NCBI GenBank assembly: GCA_003665825.1
Contig: QPFY01000006.1
Coordinates: forward strand, 620,001-684,000
Length of the DNA: 64,000 nt
Direction: 5' to 3'
From: Microbotryum silenes-acaulis
Lineage: Eukaryota > Basidiomycota > Microbotryomycetes > Microbotryales > Microbotryaceae
The notes under the pieces: model-generated
Told to the model about the DNA's origin: nothing
Database searches by the model: none
What the model saw: the letters and a program-made list of their open reading frames with translations, nothing else
Shown here: positions 10,166 through 21,017 of the stretch, one piece after another
Position numbering within the stretch: position 1 is the stretch's first letter
Layout: every line of letters begins with the position of its first letter
Position numbers and translations under genes: made by a program

Positions 10166-11135
10166 AGAAGACTGTGATCTCGCGCACCAGCCGTATCGAA
10201 GGGTGCGCTTCAATGACATCTAGCGGCTCGCAGTAGGAACTTGTTCTGTCTGTCGAATCATCAGAGTACGAATTTACGAATCGATCCGCGATGTCCTATA
10301 CTTGTCCACCCGCCCGAAGGTGTGGAGAAGGGACCATGATGCAATCAGTGCCACCGTTCATGGCGTTTCACATGTACGTCAGTGACGAGCTGTCACTCCG
10401 CCGTCATGCTGGCGTCGCCAATATCCTCCAGCTCGAAGCAGCAGCTGCTTCGAGTAAGCTCCGCACCTTGCCCACAGCCTGTCACAAATATATGCACCAC
10501 CAGTTCACCCACATAATATTATTGGATCTGAGTGGGCGAGGTTATCGGATTGATACATCGTGGCTCGGTTGCGGGCCGAGGCATACCTATACGTCAGATT
10601 TTGATCGGACCATCATGGCCAAAAGCCGTTCTACGTATTCGATCCTCGCTTCAAACTCTCGCGATGCTCGAAGGCGCGAGCGCTGCGAGCGTCAACGCGC
10701 GCGTGACTGACGTTAATTATATACAGTAGAAGGCTGCTAGTAGTATAAATTGGTGGATCGGTGTGCCCGCGACGAACTAGGTGCCTATCTTGAAACCTTG
10801 AGGCGACTAGATTCCCAGATGCCCAAACGCGATGATACGGTCGATGTGCGTTGCGGATTCGTCATTGGAAAATCGTGTCACTGCGTCACGGGCCCGGGCG
10901 AGGCTGGGCCAAGCTCGAGAGCAAGCGAGCATCGTACACCGAGGGGCGCTCGGCTGGCGAGCTTGCGCGCGCTCGATCGCGTCCGAATCCTTCCACCACC
11001 GATCCATATGCATATCCACTCTTTCGACCTTGCCTTGCATCGTAAACCAAGTCTCTTCCCCTCCTCGAATTCAGATCACCCTCGCCTCCCGCGCTCCTCG
11101 CCTTCTTCAAATGTTTCTCACTCTCTGTGACTTTC
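10166..11135. other. Intergenic, with a short perfect inverted repeat
   Basis: No convincing gene. At 10432-10454 there is an 11-bp perfect inverted repeat around one base (CTCGAAGCAGC-A-GCTGCTTCGAG). Open frames here overlap on both strands and lack splice or codon support. Confidence 0.45.
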
Positions 11136-11508
11136 ATGTCCGCTCAACAAGAAGCCACGCCCCAGGTCGTGACTGACGTCGCCGAGGACGGAGATTATCA
11201 GCTCGAGGACGAGGCGCAAGTGACCGAAGGTGCCGGTGGTGAAGGCGTCAAGGAGAACCAGATTTCACAACGTGAGTCCCCTAGTAGGTCTCGCTCTCGA
11301 TCGAGTCCGAAAATTTATCTACGTTCTGCACTTTGCTTCTGTAGAGGAATTGTCGGACTTGACGGAGGAGAACATCCTCGACGGTAAACGCTTGACGCGC
11401 GGTGAGGATCCCCTCGCGGCTGACAAGGAGGTGGATCAAGTCGTCGATGCCGCTGTCGAACAAGATGGTATAGTACGCCTTTCTACTCTGTCATACCACC
11501 GGTTATGA
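11136..11508 (+). CDS. Small acidic protein, two exons
   Basis: Exon 11136-11271 (gtgagt donor) joins exon 11345-11508 in phase and gives 99 residues, very acidic (DVAEDGDYQLEDEAQ, EELSDLTEENILDGKRLTRG). The segment NILDGKRLTRG inside an acidic context loosely recalls the CHZ histone-chaperone motif, but the match is weak. The 3' end is uncertain: a possible donor after EQDG (near 11467) could lead to another exon. No neighbour helps to assign a role. Confidence 0.4.
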
Positions 11509-12089
11509 TGGATGCAACGACAAGTGTTTCCTGAAACTGATCGTCGTAATGTCTCTTTACCATTACCGCGGGGGCTCGGGCTGAAACAGAGGGCCAGGCA
11601 TAAGCACTCCGGAGCACAGCCGACATGGACAGGGGGTCGGCGGTGCGACGGTCGATCTCAACTCGGTGTCATTTCACCTAGGTTAGGTAGCCCGACCCCC
11701 TCTCAGTCTAGGCGCTTGTTACGTTAGACATGACGGAACATCGCAAAGTGCTTTTATGGTGATACGCTAAGCAATTGCTCGAAGAATACTATCATGTGTG
11801 TCACAAATCAGTGCAAACGGAACTCAAAGCACGATGCGCCATTAGCCCCGGGCGCTTGTCTCTACTGCCGGCGCGCCGGCTCCTTCGCATCGAGAGCAGG
11901 TCGCAACCGATTGTGACTGGAGTAGTCTGTTTGGTATGCGATTACAGCATAGTACCCGAAGAAGCTCCCAACCATTGATACCCGGCCTCGCCTCGGCTAG
12001 ATTCGCATGCCACGACCAAATCATGTGCAAACGTCGACGATTGGCCCACACGAAACCCGTGCGTACTAATCCCAAAGCACGCATCAATC
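11509..12089. other. Intergenic, no gene seen
   Basis: This lies between the small acidic gene and the stop codon of SF3B5 on the opposite strand. No recognisable feature. Confidence 0.4.
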
Positions 12090-12785
12090 CTAGTCGTCTT
12101 CTTTTGGGGGAGGTGGTCCACAAGGTTGTAGCATCCTCTATTGCACGAATGAAATAGGTCAGCTCGAAAGGCTTGTCCTTGGTCGGTCGATCGCGCCGTT
12201 GGATCGGATTCGGTGGGATCTCGTCCGATGCTGGCCGACCAAAGAGAGCACTTTGCACCGATGCGAAATCCATCCGGCTGCGCTTACTCACCTCTGTTAA
12301 TTCAAATTTGACCCTGGCAGTGGCTTCCCCGTCTGCGATGGCCATGTAGTTGAGCAAGGGAGGGTGGCCGACGACGGAGGCGTACGTGTCGCGGTGTTGG
12401 TGCGAGAACCATTCGCTGTGCGATCGACGAGGTTGGTTCAGATGAGGTCGAATGTGGTGAGCAGTTTGTGTGTGGAGAGTAGAACGGGTCAGTCCCCTGC
12501 ACGGCAAAGTGGACGAGCTGAAGCGGGAGGAGAAGGGGAGTGAACGTACAACTTGGTCATGTCGGCGTGTCCCGTGCCTGGTGGAAGGCAGGTCCGAGTC
12601 CGATCACGTAATGTGAGCTGCTTGCGTTGTAAGGAATGGATGATCCTACTACTACTGACCGACATAGCGGGCGTGCAGTTGCGCGATCTGCGTATTCGCT
12701 GTGTGTCGCAATTCGGCCTGCGTGCGATGGTGGAACGTGTCAGGGGTGTACCAAGAATACACTGACTCGGGGCAGGACTCACCAT
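12090..12785 (-). CDS. SF3B5: Splicing factor 3B subunit 5 (SF3b10)
   Basis: Five coding pieces on the minus strand (12785-12783, 12717-12660, 12577-12550, 12415-12292, 12137-12090) give 86 residues, the family's usual length. Hallmarks include HARYVGTGHADMTKFEW, HQHRDTYASVVGHPPLLNY, ARVKFEL and the C-terminal MLQPCGPPP. SF3b5 is a small core subunit of the SF3b complex in the U2 snRNP and acts at branch-site recognition in the nucleus. The first coding exon is only the ATG, directly followed by a gtgagt donor; all later junctions are in phase (donors gtcagt, gtacgt, gtgagt). The gene is invisible as a single open frame. A G-rich stretch lies just upstream of the ATG. Confidence 0.95.
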
Positions 12786-12850
12786 GGTGGGTGGGGTGGG
12801 TGGGCAGGCGCAGGGGGATGCAGGGGGATGGGGATGGGGCAGGAGGTGAA
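12781..12850. other. G-rich tract at the SF3B5 5' end
   Basis: On the plus strand, repeated runs of three to five G (TGGGTGGGGTGGGTGGG, then GGGGGATGCAGGGGGATGGG) lie across and upstream of the SF3B5 start. The pattern could form a G-quadruplex; this is inferred from sequence only. Confidence 0.4.
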
Positions 12851-12917
12851 GCGAGAAGCGAGTGCAGTGGCAGTCGAGCGCGCTCAGAGCCAAATAGGAC
12901 CCCAGAAAGCCCAGCCG

Positions 12918-13055
12918 GAGGCGCATTGTTTTTTTTGACATTTTGAGGACCCAAAATCCTGAAAATCGTCGAGGCGCATTGCAAAAAATTGACATTTTGG
13001 GACGAAACACACGTTTTGCCCCCGAGGCGCCTTTGCAGATTTTGACATTTTTCCC
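12918..13055. repeat. Three degenerate direct repeats, 53-bp period
   Basis: GAGGCGC starts at 12918, 12971 and 13024, exactly 53 bp apart, and each is followed by an A/T-rich run ending in TTGACATTTT. This lies between SF3B5 and the left edge of the duplicated block and is absent from the second copy's flank. Confidence 0.65.
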
Positions 13056-13273
13056 GTGGTTCGACGCAATTTTGGCCTACCCTGAGCAGCCTTCGGCATG
13101 ACTTTGGGCCCGTTCGCCTTCGCTTCGAGACGCGCGTCGCGATGCTCGCGCTTGTAATGTACACTCAGCCCCTGAAGCCGTCTCCCCTGGCCGTGACCGG
13201 AAGCCAGACAAATTGACTAATTTGCTCTTCTGTTCCAGTCTCGCTTTTGCAACGCTACACCCTACCGACACAA

Positions 13274-14131
13274 ATGGCTACAAGCACTTTCACCAGCGGT
13301 CTAGGCGATGTCATATATCAACAAGCCTTTGAGAAAGTCGGTTGGAAAAATCACGAGGTCCGTGCGCGCCCGTGGACCCGTAATCTGGCCGAGTGACTGG
13401 CTGACTCTTGACTGGATCCGATGCAGTTTTACCGCACGAAGAGGATGATGATCTACGGTGGTCTGTTTTGGGCACCCATCGCGAACAGGTTAGCCGGCAG
13501 CACTCTCAGCTCGGAGTTACAGCGTTTCGAACAGAATTATTGACACTAATCTTCTTATTGCGTGCAACGATTCTTTATTAGATGGCACGCCTTACTGAAC
13601 AAAGTCAACTATGGCGGCAAGCTGAAAAGTAAAAGGCGCTTCCAAGTGATTACCTTCTTTCTGTGTGAAACATAAATCTGATCTACTCTGTCTCTGCCTT
13701 CCACAGCTGCCTTCACCCGAGCGATCATCGACGCCACGACCTTCGCCCCCTTCGCCTGCTGCCTTTTCTACACCTCCCAAGGGCTCCTCGAAGGTCGACC
13801 CTGGCGAACCCATGCACCCATTCCCACCACCTCCCCAACGTCCCCCCCTCCCATTGAAGGCATCTACGAACGTCTCCAAGACCGCCTCTGGACCTCGACC
13901 TCGCACTCGTGGTGCCTCTTCTTCCCCGCGCAGATCGTCAACATGTCCGTCATGCCCGTCTATGCTCGACCACCCTTCATGAGCGTGGCGAGTTGTCTCT
14001 GGTCCGTTTATCTCGCTTCGGCGCAGAGGGTCGGAGCGTTGCCGCCTCAGGAGGAGACGACGCCGACGTTCAAAGGGGTCAAGGGTTTGGGCGATGAACC
14101 GGTGTTGGTCGTGGCTACGGAAGCAGTTTAG
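13274..14131 (+). CDS. Mpv17/PMP22-family membrane protein, copy 1
   Basis: Exons 13274-13357, 13427-13488, 13582-13628 and 13707-14131 give 205 residues from this ATG. Family features: GLGDVIYQQ, RTKRMMIYGGLFWAP, WHALLNKV, TTFAPF, then W-C-L-F-F-P-A-Q-I-V-N and CLWSVYLA near the end. Family members (yeast Sym1, human MPV17, PXMP2) are small four-helix proteins of the mitochondrial inner or peroxisomal membrane. A further family-like stretch, SLLQRYTLPTQ, lies in frame just upstream (13239-13273) behind a good acceptor (CTTCTGTTCCAG), so the real gene had one more 5' exon. In this copy no phase-compatible ATG exon is visible left of the block edge, so the start is uncertain and expression may be lost. 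Confidence 0.8.
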
Positions 14132-14185
14132 ATGGATGGCAGGTTTAGAGGCTCTCGAAATATGGATAGAGCTTTGACGATTCTT

Positions 14186-14186
14186 G
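14186..14186 (+). other. Single-base difference between the two block copies
   Basis: G at 14186 against A at 52603, between the stop codons of the Mpv17-like gene and the convergent acidic-protein gene. It is the only substitution I found inside the 10.9-kb block. Confidence 0.85.
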
Positions 14187-14353
14187 TCATTCTGGAGGTA
14201 ACGACCCTAATATCTCACCGTCGTTATAGATTTATGTTGTACGCATACCCTAGGTCTTCAACACATTTGGAGAAGCTCGCTATCTCTCGCATACTTTGCT
14301 TCAAGGTCACTCAACAAAACCACAACAAAATGCCAAGGCGCATGATCCTATAT

Positions 14354-16752
14354 CTACGCGTTCTCGTCCTCTTCATCATCATCATCCATCAACGCATGAA
14401 AGGGCGACGGTTCGACCGCCTCCACCGTCCAATAACTTTCCCACTGCGTCTCCTCCCTTTCCGCCTCTTCCATCTCGACGCTGCCTGCCCGACTCTTGAT
14501 CCGATCCCTCTGAGTGGACGACATCTGACTCGATGGTGGGAACGAAGGGAGAGGGGGGAGAGAGTCCATCGAATCGTCTCCTGATTCTTCGTGAACAATC
14601 TCGGCACTATCGTCTCCCCTAACATCCTCTCCTTCCTCCTCTTCCACGGCATCCAGCTGCACCATACCCATTTCCTTCCCAATCCCCGATCCAGGGAACC
14701 TCATCCTAACAGGCGATCCCAAAGGTGACCAAGGCCCATCCTCCTGATCCGAAGAGGGCACCTCGACCTCATCCACCTCTTCCTCCGCCTCAATATCTTC
14801 TTCTTCCTCAATCCCTCCCAATCCGTTCCCGCCTCGAATCTTCTTCTTCCCCATCTCACGCGTCGTGTTCAACGCAGCTTGGAAAGCCCTCATTTCATGC
14901 TGACCCAAAGGTATCGACGAACCAGGTTGTGAGTCCTCAATGATCCAGTTCTCTTGATCCTCCTCCCCTTCGTCCGCTCTCGCTTCTTGAGTCTTAGGCA
15001 AGAACTCGAGCAAATTCGCTCGTCTTGGTTCAGGTGGCGGAGGAGGGGTGAGAGGCCGTGCTCCTTGCCATGCTGCGTCGAGAGAGGACCATGTCGAGGG
15101 TCGACTAGGAATTGTCTCGTGCGTTGTGGTGGGTCGGGACTGAATCGGCGAGTGAACAGCCCACTGCGTTTCGATCTCGTCGAAAGAAACTTGATCCCTG
15201 GCTTGATTTTGCGGTACTTCCTCCACTTTGACGACTTGTCGAGCTTGTTGACGAATCGGTACCGGAGGGGGCGGCATAAGGATCGACGACTCGCTCCTCT
15301 CCAACCCCACCGCCTTCCTCTTCTCCGGTTCCAAGATGGTCACCTCGTCCGACCGGGGTTGGAAACTCGGGAGGATCATCCCCACATCTCCCCGTTCTTC
15401 ACACCCCCCATCTTCCTCATCATCATCATTGTACTCCGCAAAGCCTGAATCGTCGACGCCTCCCCTCCCAAATTGATACGCCAATCGATCGAGCGTTTCT
15501 TCGTCGGAATCGCAAACGAGAACCTCCGCATCCGGACTCGAGGACGGGACGAGCTCGTCCCCTCTTCCTCCTACGAGACATTGTTGCAGGTATTCCCCAG
15601 CGTCGGATTCGCTCGAGTCGGCAAAGGAAGGTTGGGATTCGATCATCCGAGGCTTTGATCGCGTGGACGGAGGGAACGGCTCGTCGTTTTCGGTCTCCGG
15701 GTCGGAAGGTGAGGCGGACATGGGGTGGTCGAGTCGAGACTGTGTAGACTGTTGCACACTGTGTCGGATCTCGACGTTTTCCTCGTCACCCAACATCTCG
15801 AGTGGCTTCTTTCCCTTGCTCTCAGCCTCCACCGCCGCTGTCGCCGAACTCCATCCCTTATCCCTCTCCTTCTCTTCTCTCGCTTGATCTTCCTCCCAAT
15901 CCCGCAACGGCACCAAATCCAACTGTGCCCTGCCCCCTGTCCAGACCCTATTCTTCTTCCTCCTCGCCTCTTCGCCCAACATCATCATCTCGTCGTCGTC
16001 GTCATTCTCGTGCGGGTCGTCGTCGAAAGAGAGGCGCGGGCCGCGGCGTTTAGACGAGGGGTTGAGGATCGAGCGAGCGAAAGTATTCGAGGTAGGGGAG
16101 GGTAGGTGGCTTTCGCTTTCGGAAGAGTGGCGACGGGATTGGGCAAGATTTTTTTTGCCTACGCCGGAGAAGGTATTTTCAGAGTGGCGCGAGGAAGATG
16201 GAACATCGCGTCCTCCGTTTCGCCACTGATGGCTCGAGTTAGGTCGACGCGCCTCGTCGCGCTCGTCTTCGTCATCGTCGTCTTCGTCATTGCCACTGGC
16301 TGTCGATCGAGCATCCGGTTGTGCCCGCTCTACGCGTCGTCGTGACTGACTAGCCCTGGTCGTGGATGACGAGCTGGTACTCTGACTAGCTTGTCGACTA
16401 AAGGCATCGACCAAACCCATAGACTTGGTCGGAGCCGTACGCGAACACGACGAGCTCCCCGAGGCTGCGGTCGATGTTGCTCGAGGTGTGATGATCGCGG
16501 CTTTGTGCATCCCGAAGAGCCTGGCCTGGGCCAAGGACTTGTTTCGAGAGGCTGAGGAGGAGGAGGAGGAGGAGGAAGAAGAGGCGGAAGGGCGGTAGGT
16601 GTTCTAGAGAACAGAGGCGGGGAAAGCCGAGAATCAGTGGCTGTGCTGCAAGGTGGCTCTGTAGATTGACCCCGGCGGGAGATGGGTGTACTGACTGTGC
16701 TATCATCGAGGAAGCCTTGTCCTGGTGTGAACGAGTCGCGACGTGGTGCCAT
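14354..16752 (-). CDS. Acidic, serine-rich disordered protein, copy 1
   Basis: Two exons, 16752-16696 (MAPRRDSFTPGQGFLDDST) and 16603-14354, joined at a gtcagt donor in phase 0, give 768 residues. I recognise no family. The N-terminus has a serine run (GAGGAGGAGG repeats on the plus strand) and KSLAQARLFGMHKAAIITPRA, which looks like a short conserved motif. Several Asp/Glu-rich runs follow (NDEDDDDEDERDE, ENDDDDEMMMLGEE), with SR/RS-rich patches and no transmembrane helix. Composition suggests a nuclear or chromatin-related protein, but that is a guess. It is convergent with the Mpv17-like gene (222 bp between stops) and divergent from CGI121 (221 bp between starts). Confidence 0.7.
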
Positions 16753-16973
16753 CCTACCGCGAGTCTCCGTGAGGGTGGCCGCGATCGGAGGTGATGAGAG
16801 AAGACAAAGCGCGACCATGCGTCGCGACGTGGGGCGTTTGTTTGCCACGCGATCACGTGATGCTGAACCGTCCCCTATGCTGAGCTGCTCACTAGCCGCT
16901 CCTCGAAGCTGCAGCTCACGCACGAACTGGCTCCCGCCTCGCTTCACTCCGCCCCGGCCTACCCAGTTCAGTG
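16753..16973. promoter_or_regulatory. Shared divergent promoter region, acidic-protein gene / CGI121 (copy 1)
   Basis: Only 221 bp separate the two oppositely directed ATGs, so both promoters must lie here or overlap the 5' exons. ATCACGTGAT at about 16851 contains a CACGTG E-box palindrome. No TATA box stands out. Confidence 0.45.
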
Positions 16974-17898
16974 ATGGAAACCATCCTACTCTCACATCAC
17001 AATGTGGTCGTGCACTACGCACTCTTCTCCCTCCGCATCGCCTCCTATCTGCGTCAACGCCTCGTCGCTGCGTCGACCTTACCCGATGACGAACTCGGTA
17101 CGAGCGAACGCCAAGCCGTCGACTTTGCATTCCTCGATGCTTCCATGGTCAGTGCACCGACCCGGTCGTCCCACATGAAGCTGTACACGGAGTTGATGCC
17201 GCGCCGCTCTCCCCTCCAGTTGACTTCTCGCCTGCATCTCCTGACGGCAGTCTCGCAAGCGTTGCTCAGTCGCTCGAATGGCACCGCAAGGACCCATACG
17301 ATCCATTCCGAGATACTCTATTCCCTCGAACCTGGAACAAATGTACGTACACACAGTCCGTCTTCGTTCGGTTTCTTGATGCCCCGAGTTCATCTTCTTC
17401 CCCCGGCAGATTTCCGACTCGTTGAAACATTTTGGCCTCTCGAACACGACCCAACACCTCTGTCTAGTCCACGTCACTTCCGTTCCCGCCGAATCCCTCA
17501 ATTCCATCAACGAGGTGGGCAAACGAGTATTGGAAAGGATGCAAGCTTTGGTAGATGGCGGGGGTTTGCTCAGCTTGGATCAACTGGGTGGGCATGAAGG
17601 AAGTTTCGTGAATGAGAAGAGTCTGAGGAAGGTAGGCTCATACTTCCCTTTTCGCGGCCAAGCTGTCCTATTGCACTCTGTGCGACCACTCTCTAAAGCA
17701 CCGAACTGACCTCGTTTTCGATACCCTTCGCTTCTTTGACGTTTGCTCCCCGTCTGCGCCTCTCCGCTCTCATAGCTCTACAAACTCAACCAAGACCCCC
17801 TTCTACTCAAAGCCCAGGGTTCCAACAATCCTCGAACCTCTTCAAAAGCCCTGGACGAACTCGTCACTTCCGCCGTAGCGCTCAAGGTTGTCACCTGA
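16974..17898 (+). CDS. CGI121: KEOPS/EKC complex subunit Cgi121, copy 1
   Basis: Exons 16974-17147, 17220-17342, 17410-17631 and 17776-17898 are all in phase 0 and give 213 residues. Family signatures: METILLSHH start, AVDFAFLDASM, LTSRLHLLTAVSQALL, THTIHSEILYSLEPGTN, ISDSLKHFGL, and a C-terminal LYKLN strand. Cgi121 (TPRKB in animals) binds Bud32 in the KEOPS complex and delivers tRNA for the N6-threonylcarbamoyladenosine modification at position 37. The length fits the family. The stop is 162 bp from the convergent ARP10 stop. An identical second copy lies at 55391-56315. Confidence 0.9.
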
Positions 17899-18060
17899 AG
17901 ACTTGGCTCGACGATTGAGAAACCTAGGTTGGAGAAAAAAGGGGTCTGGAGTGTTGTCTGGTGTATTTTGTGATTGCTATGCGGGTATTAATATTGTATG
18001 TTGTAACAAAAATCACATCTTCTACTGCGAGATACTGTCCCCGAGTCCCGGAAGAGGCCA

Positions 18061-20291
18061 TCAAGCCTCCAAACCAACCCATTGGCTGACCCTCGGCAGC
18101 CCCTCACTCCCCTCCTCCACCTTGTTCACCACCACGCCCATCCCCAGCGTCGGTCCAAGCGGAGCCGTACCCCTCGCCATCCTCTCTTCCTCTTCTGCCT
18201 CCTCCCCGAGCTGCACCCCTACCTCCGCCCTCTCAGACCCCTCCTTCCCCTTCTCCCATTCGATCTGTCTCTCGTCCCACCCCTCCCTCTTGACCTCCTC
18301 CACACCCCCCAACTTCAAGCATCCCGCTAGACTACCCCCGACCCAATTCAACAGACTTGCGCTCCAAGCAGGAGCACTTCCCGATCGAGGACCCAATCTT
18401 CTTGGTCCCTCCCCATCCTCTGCAGTCTCGGTGTCGTTGAACGAGTTGGAAGAATCGTTGAGGATGGAAATCTGGTTCCTCAGCGGCGTCAACGACGCAT
18501 ACCTCGGTGTCGTTCGTAGCTTGTCCAACCTCGCTCGATACGCTCGTCTCGTCGCCGAATCTTTTCCCTGGGTGACCGGCTTGGACCCCAGAGGTGCCGT
18601 TTGCGAAAGCCTCAACACTTCATCGATCTCGTGCCTAAGTCGTGGTATAAAGCCAGGTAACATCGTCGTACCTCCCGTGCATAGAATCGACCGCGCCAAC
18701 GGCCTTCTCAAGTCGATCGGTAACTGAGGAGAAAGACCCAGGCCAAGGCAAGGGTGAGACGAAGATCAGTCCCTCCAATTTGGCCAGACAGGTCGTCCTT
18801 TGCACTGACCTTCAACAAAGCCTCCAAAACGACCTCTTGTAAACTTCTTTCATCCTCGCCCCCGTCCCCACTTTCGAAGATGACCTCCGCTGCACGCTCT
18901 CTCACCCACCCGGGGATCAATAACCACCCTTGACCCGTCAAAGTACCCGGTGTGGTACTCGTCGTCCGACCTGCTTTGGCTGTACTGACGGGTAACCTCC
19001 ACGATAGAGTCGTCGCCTTCGTCCGTTTCGCGAACCTCTTTTCCATCTTTTGGAGTGCCGACCCTTCAGGACGTTCACGTTCCTCTACCTCCTCTTCCTC
19101 CTCTTCGTGCCCCTCCTCCTCCACCCTCTTCCCAACGAAACAACACCTATTCTTGACCTCCTCCACCACTTCCTCATTCAGTATACGTTCCGGTACCCTC
19201 CCTATCGTCGGTGGCGTAGAGGAATTGAACGAAGTAGGTGGGGGTGCGTAAGAAGCGAATTCGAGGAGGAGCGCTTTGAGTCGGGCGTTGAGAAGGGAGG
19301 AGGCACGCGGGGTGGACAGTAGGGAGGGGAATAAGGGTCGGGAGGCGAACACCTGGAGGGGTGGGAGGGAGACGATGTAAGTTCGAGAGAGAAGGGGGGG
19401 TTGAGGGAAGGAAGGAAAGTGGAACGCACGGGTAAAACGGTCGTTTCGAGATGACCGCAGTCGACGACGAGTCCGGTGACGTTCCCCGTTGCCAAGAGCG
19501 CCAAGACGGGTGCAGACGCAAAGGTGATGGACGGGACCTATGATAGAGTCGCAATGTGTCATTTACCCTCAGGTATTGACCTTGCTGAACAGATCGAGAC
19601 TACTGACCTGGAGGTTCTCAAAGAGCACTTTGGCGATCATGTGCTTGACCTGAGTCGAGAGCAGTGGGTTCTCGCTGATGATGATCTTGCGTTGTTTCGG
19701 GTCGGTCATCAAGTGACTGCAACAAAAGAGGAAAAGATACGGGTAAGCTCTCCGACGAAAAGCACCACGAAAAAGGAGGGGAGCGTACGTGTACCAAATC
19801 CTCCTCAACCCCTTCTTGAGCCTCTCGTACCTAATCCGTTCCCTCGTCTCATCGACCTGATACCCTTCCAACGCCCACAACAAACCCCCCGCCTCTTCAT
19901 TGCCCGTCTCGCCTTCTTCTTCAACAAGACTGGTCACATCGAGACAAACCCTCGGACGAGGTTCGCCACTGAAACCGAGTTTCCAAATTCGTGAGCCGAG
20001 GTCGAGTACGATGCGGTCCTCGATGCCGTAGAGGGAATGCCTTGACCTGATCGAAGTTTGGTACGCAGGGGAGAAGGAAGCGGACGTCACGGGCCCACCG
20101 GCCGGGGTCGATGTCGTACCCGAGGACGAGGTCGTCGTTGTTCGAGCAGGAGCAGGGGTTTGGAGCAGCACGTGGGACGATTTCTGGCGCGTGAGATGGG
20201 TCGAGGAGGAGTTTTCCCGGGCTCGAGAAGGGCGGGAAGGGGTCGCAGTGGGTGCGTAGGGTGTGGGACGCGACGATTCGGAAGAGGACAT
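18061..20291 (-). CDS. ARP10: Actin-related protein 10 (dynactin pointed-end subunit), copy 1
   Basis: Exons 20291-19789, 19716-19581, 19537-19430, 19352-18810 and 18723-18061 join in phase and give 650 residues. After a disordered Ser/Thr/Pro-rich N-terminus of about 85 residues, the actin-like fold starts with EDRIVLDLGSRIWKLGFSGE (about 91-110). It continues with DPKQRKIIISENPLLS, ALLATGNVTGLVVDCGHLET and, near the C-terminus, ILCTGGTTMLPGF (about 443-455). Arp10/Arp11 caps the pointed end of the dynactin Arp1 filament. The protein is longer than usual because of an acidic insertion (EEEGHEEEEEEVEERE) and a charged C-terminal region. Assignment to Arp10 rather than another Arp rests on these motifs and not on a search. 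Confidence 0.83.
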
Positions 20292-21017
20292 GGTCGGTGT
20301 ATGACTCGATCAGAGCATGGGCACGAGGCACAGATGAGAACGCGTCGGTGAACGGTCCCGGCGATTGAGCTCGCGTCGAGGTCGAACGGCGGAGCAACCA
20401 ACGTGCGACGTCTATTGGTGTTGAGCGGACTACGAGGTGGCAATAGAAATATCCTCGGTAGCCAACGTGAGGGGATCGAGGTAGTTGACGTTTCCCGGGG
20501 GCGAGGAGAGAATGGACAGAGCGGAGAGGAGCTGAATGAAACGGCGACGAGGCAAGACGAAACACGTCATCGCTCGTGACTGCTTGTGATCGTCGCTCGA
20601 GTCATTCTGAGTCATTCTGAGTCATTCGTCGTGCGTTTCTTGGGTTCTGCCCCCACCCGCATGTTGTCGCAACATCACCCGACAGCTTATTCGAATCGCC
20701 CATACCACAAAAATCATCCGCTACTATTAGACTCGAAGCTCGTCAATCTCACCCACTTGTAAGTTGGCACCGGTCACGCTCGTCACCACCCACACGCCTC
20801 TCTGCGTACGACTGCCGATCGATCGGTCCACGTACAGTGTTGATAGCAAGGAAGAAAACCGTACACAGAGGCTATTTTCCCACACCCGCACTCTGCGCTG
20901 ACACCCCACCTCCTCTCCCCTCCGTCGTTCCCGCCTATCTGCCGCCCCACTTGCTTCCCCCCTGCACCCTCCTCCCCTCTTCCCCCTGGCCACTTTCCCC
21001 AGCCTCGATCCCCCATC
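20292..21017. promoter_or_regulatory. Divergent ARP10/VPS60 promoter with AP-1/Gcn4-type sites (copy 1)
   Basis: The 726 bp between the two divergent ATGs contain a short tandem array, GAGTCATTCT repeated three times (20599-20627), giving two perfect TGAGTCA elements at 20608-20614 and 20618-20624. TGA(C/G)TCA is the binding sequence of bZIP factors of the AP-1/Gcn4 type. The right part, directly before the VPS60 ATG, is a long C/T-rich leader. No gene seen. Confidence 0.5.

Noticed and set aside
12652..13164. 170-codon minus-strand frame upstream of SF3B5
   Set aside because: It reads through the SF3B5 first intron and the 53-bp repeats; only its last 19 residues belong to the real gene.
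13665..13982. Open frame with Pro-rich product overlapping the Mpv17-like gene (also at 52082)
   Set aside because: It is an out-of-frame reading of the true last exon, where a different frame carries the family motifs and the terminal stop.
14725..16345. Several plus-strand open frames of 60-164 codons opposite the acidic protein gene (and in copy 2)
   Set aside because: They mirror the Asp/Glu- and Ser-rich codons of the minus-strand gene; no start context, splice sites or family match.
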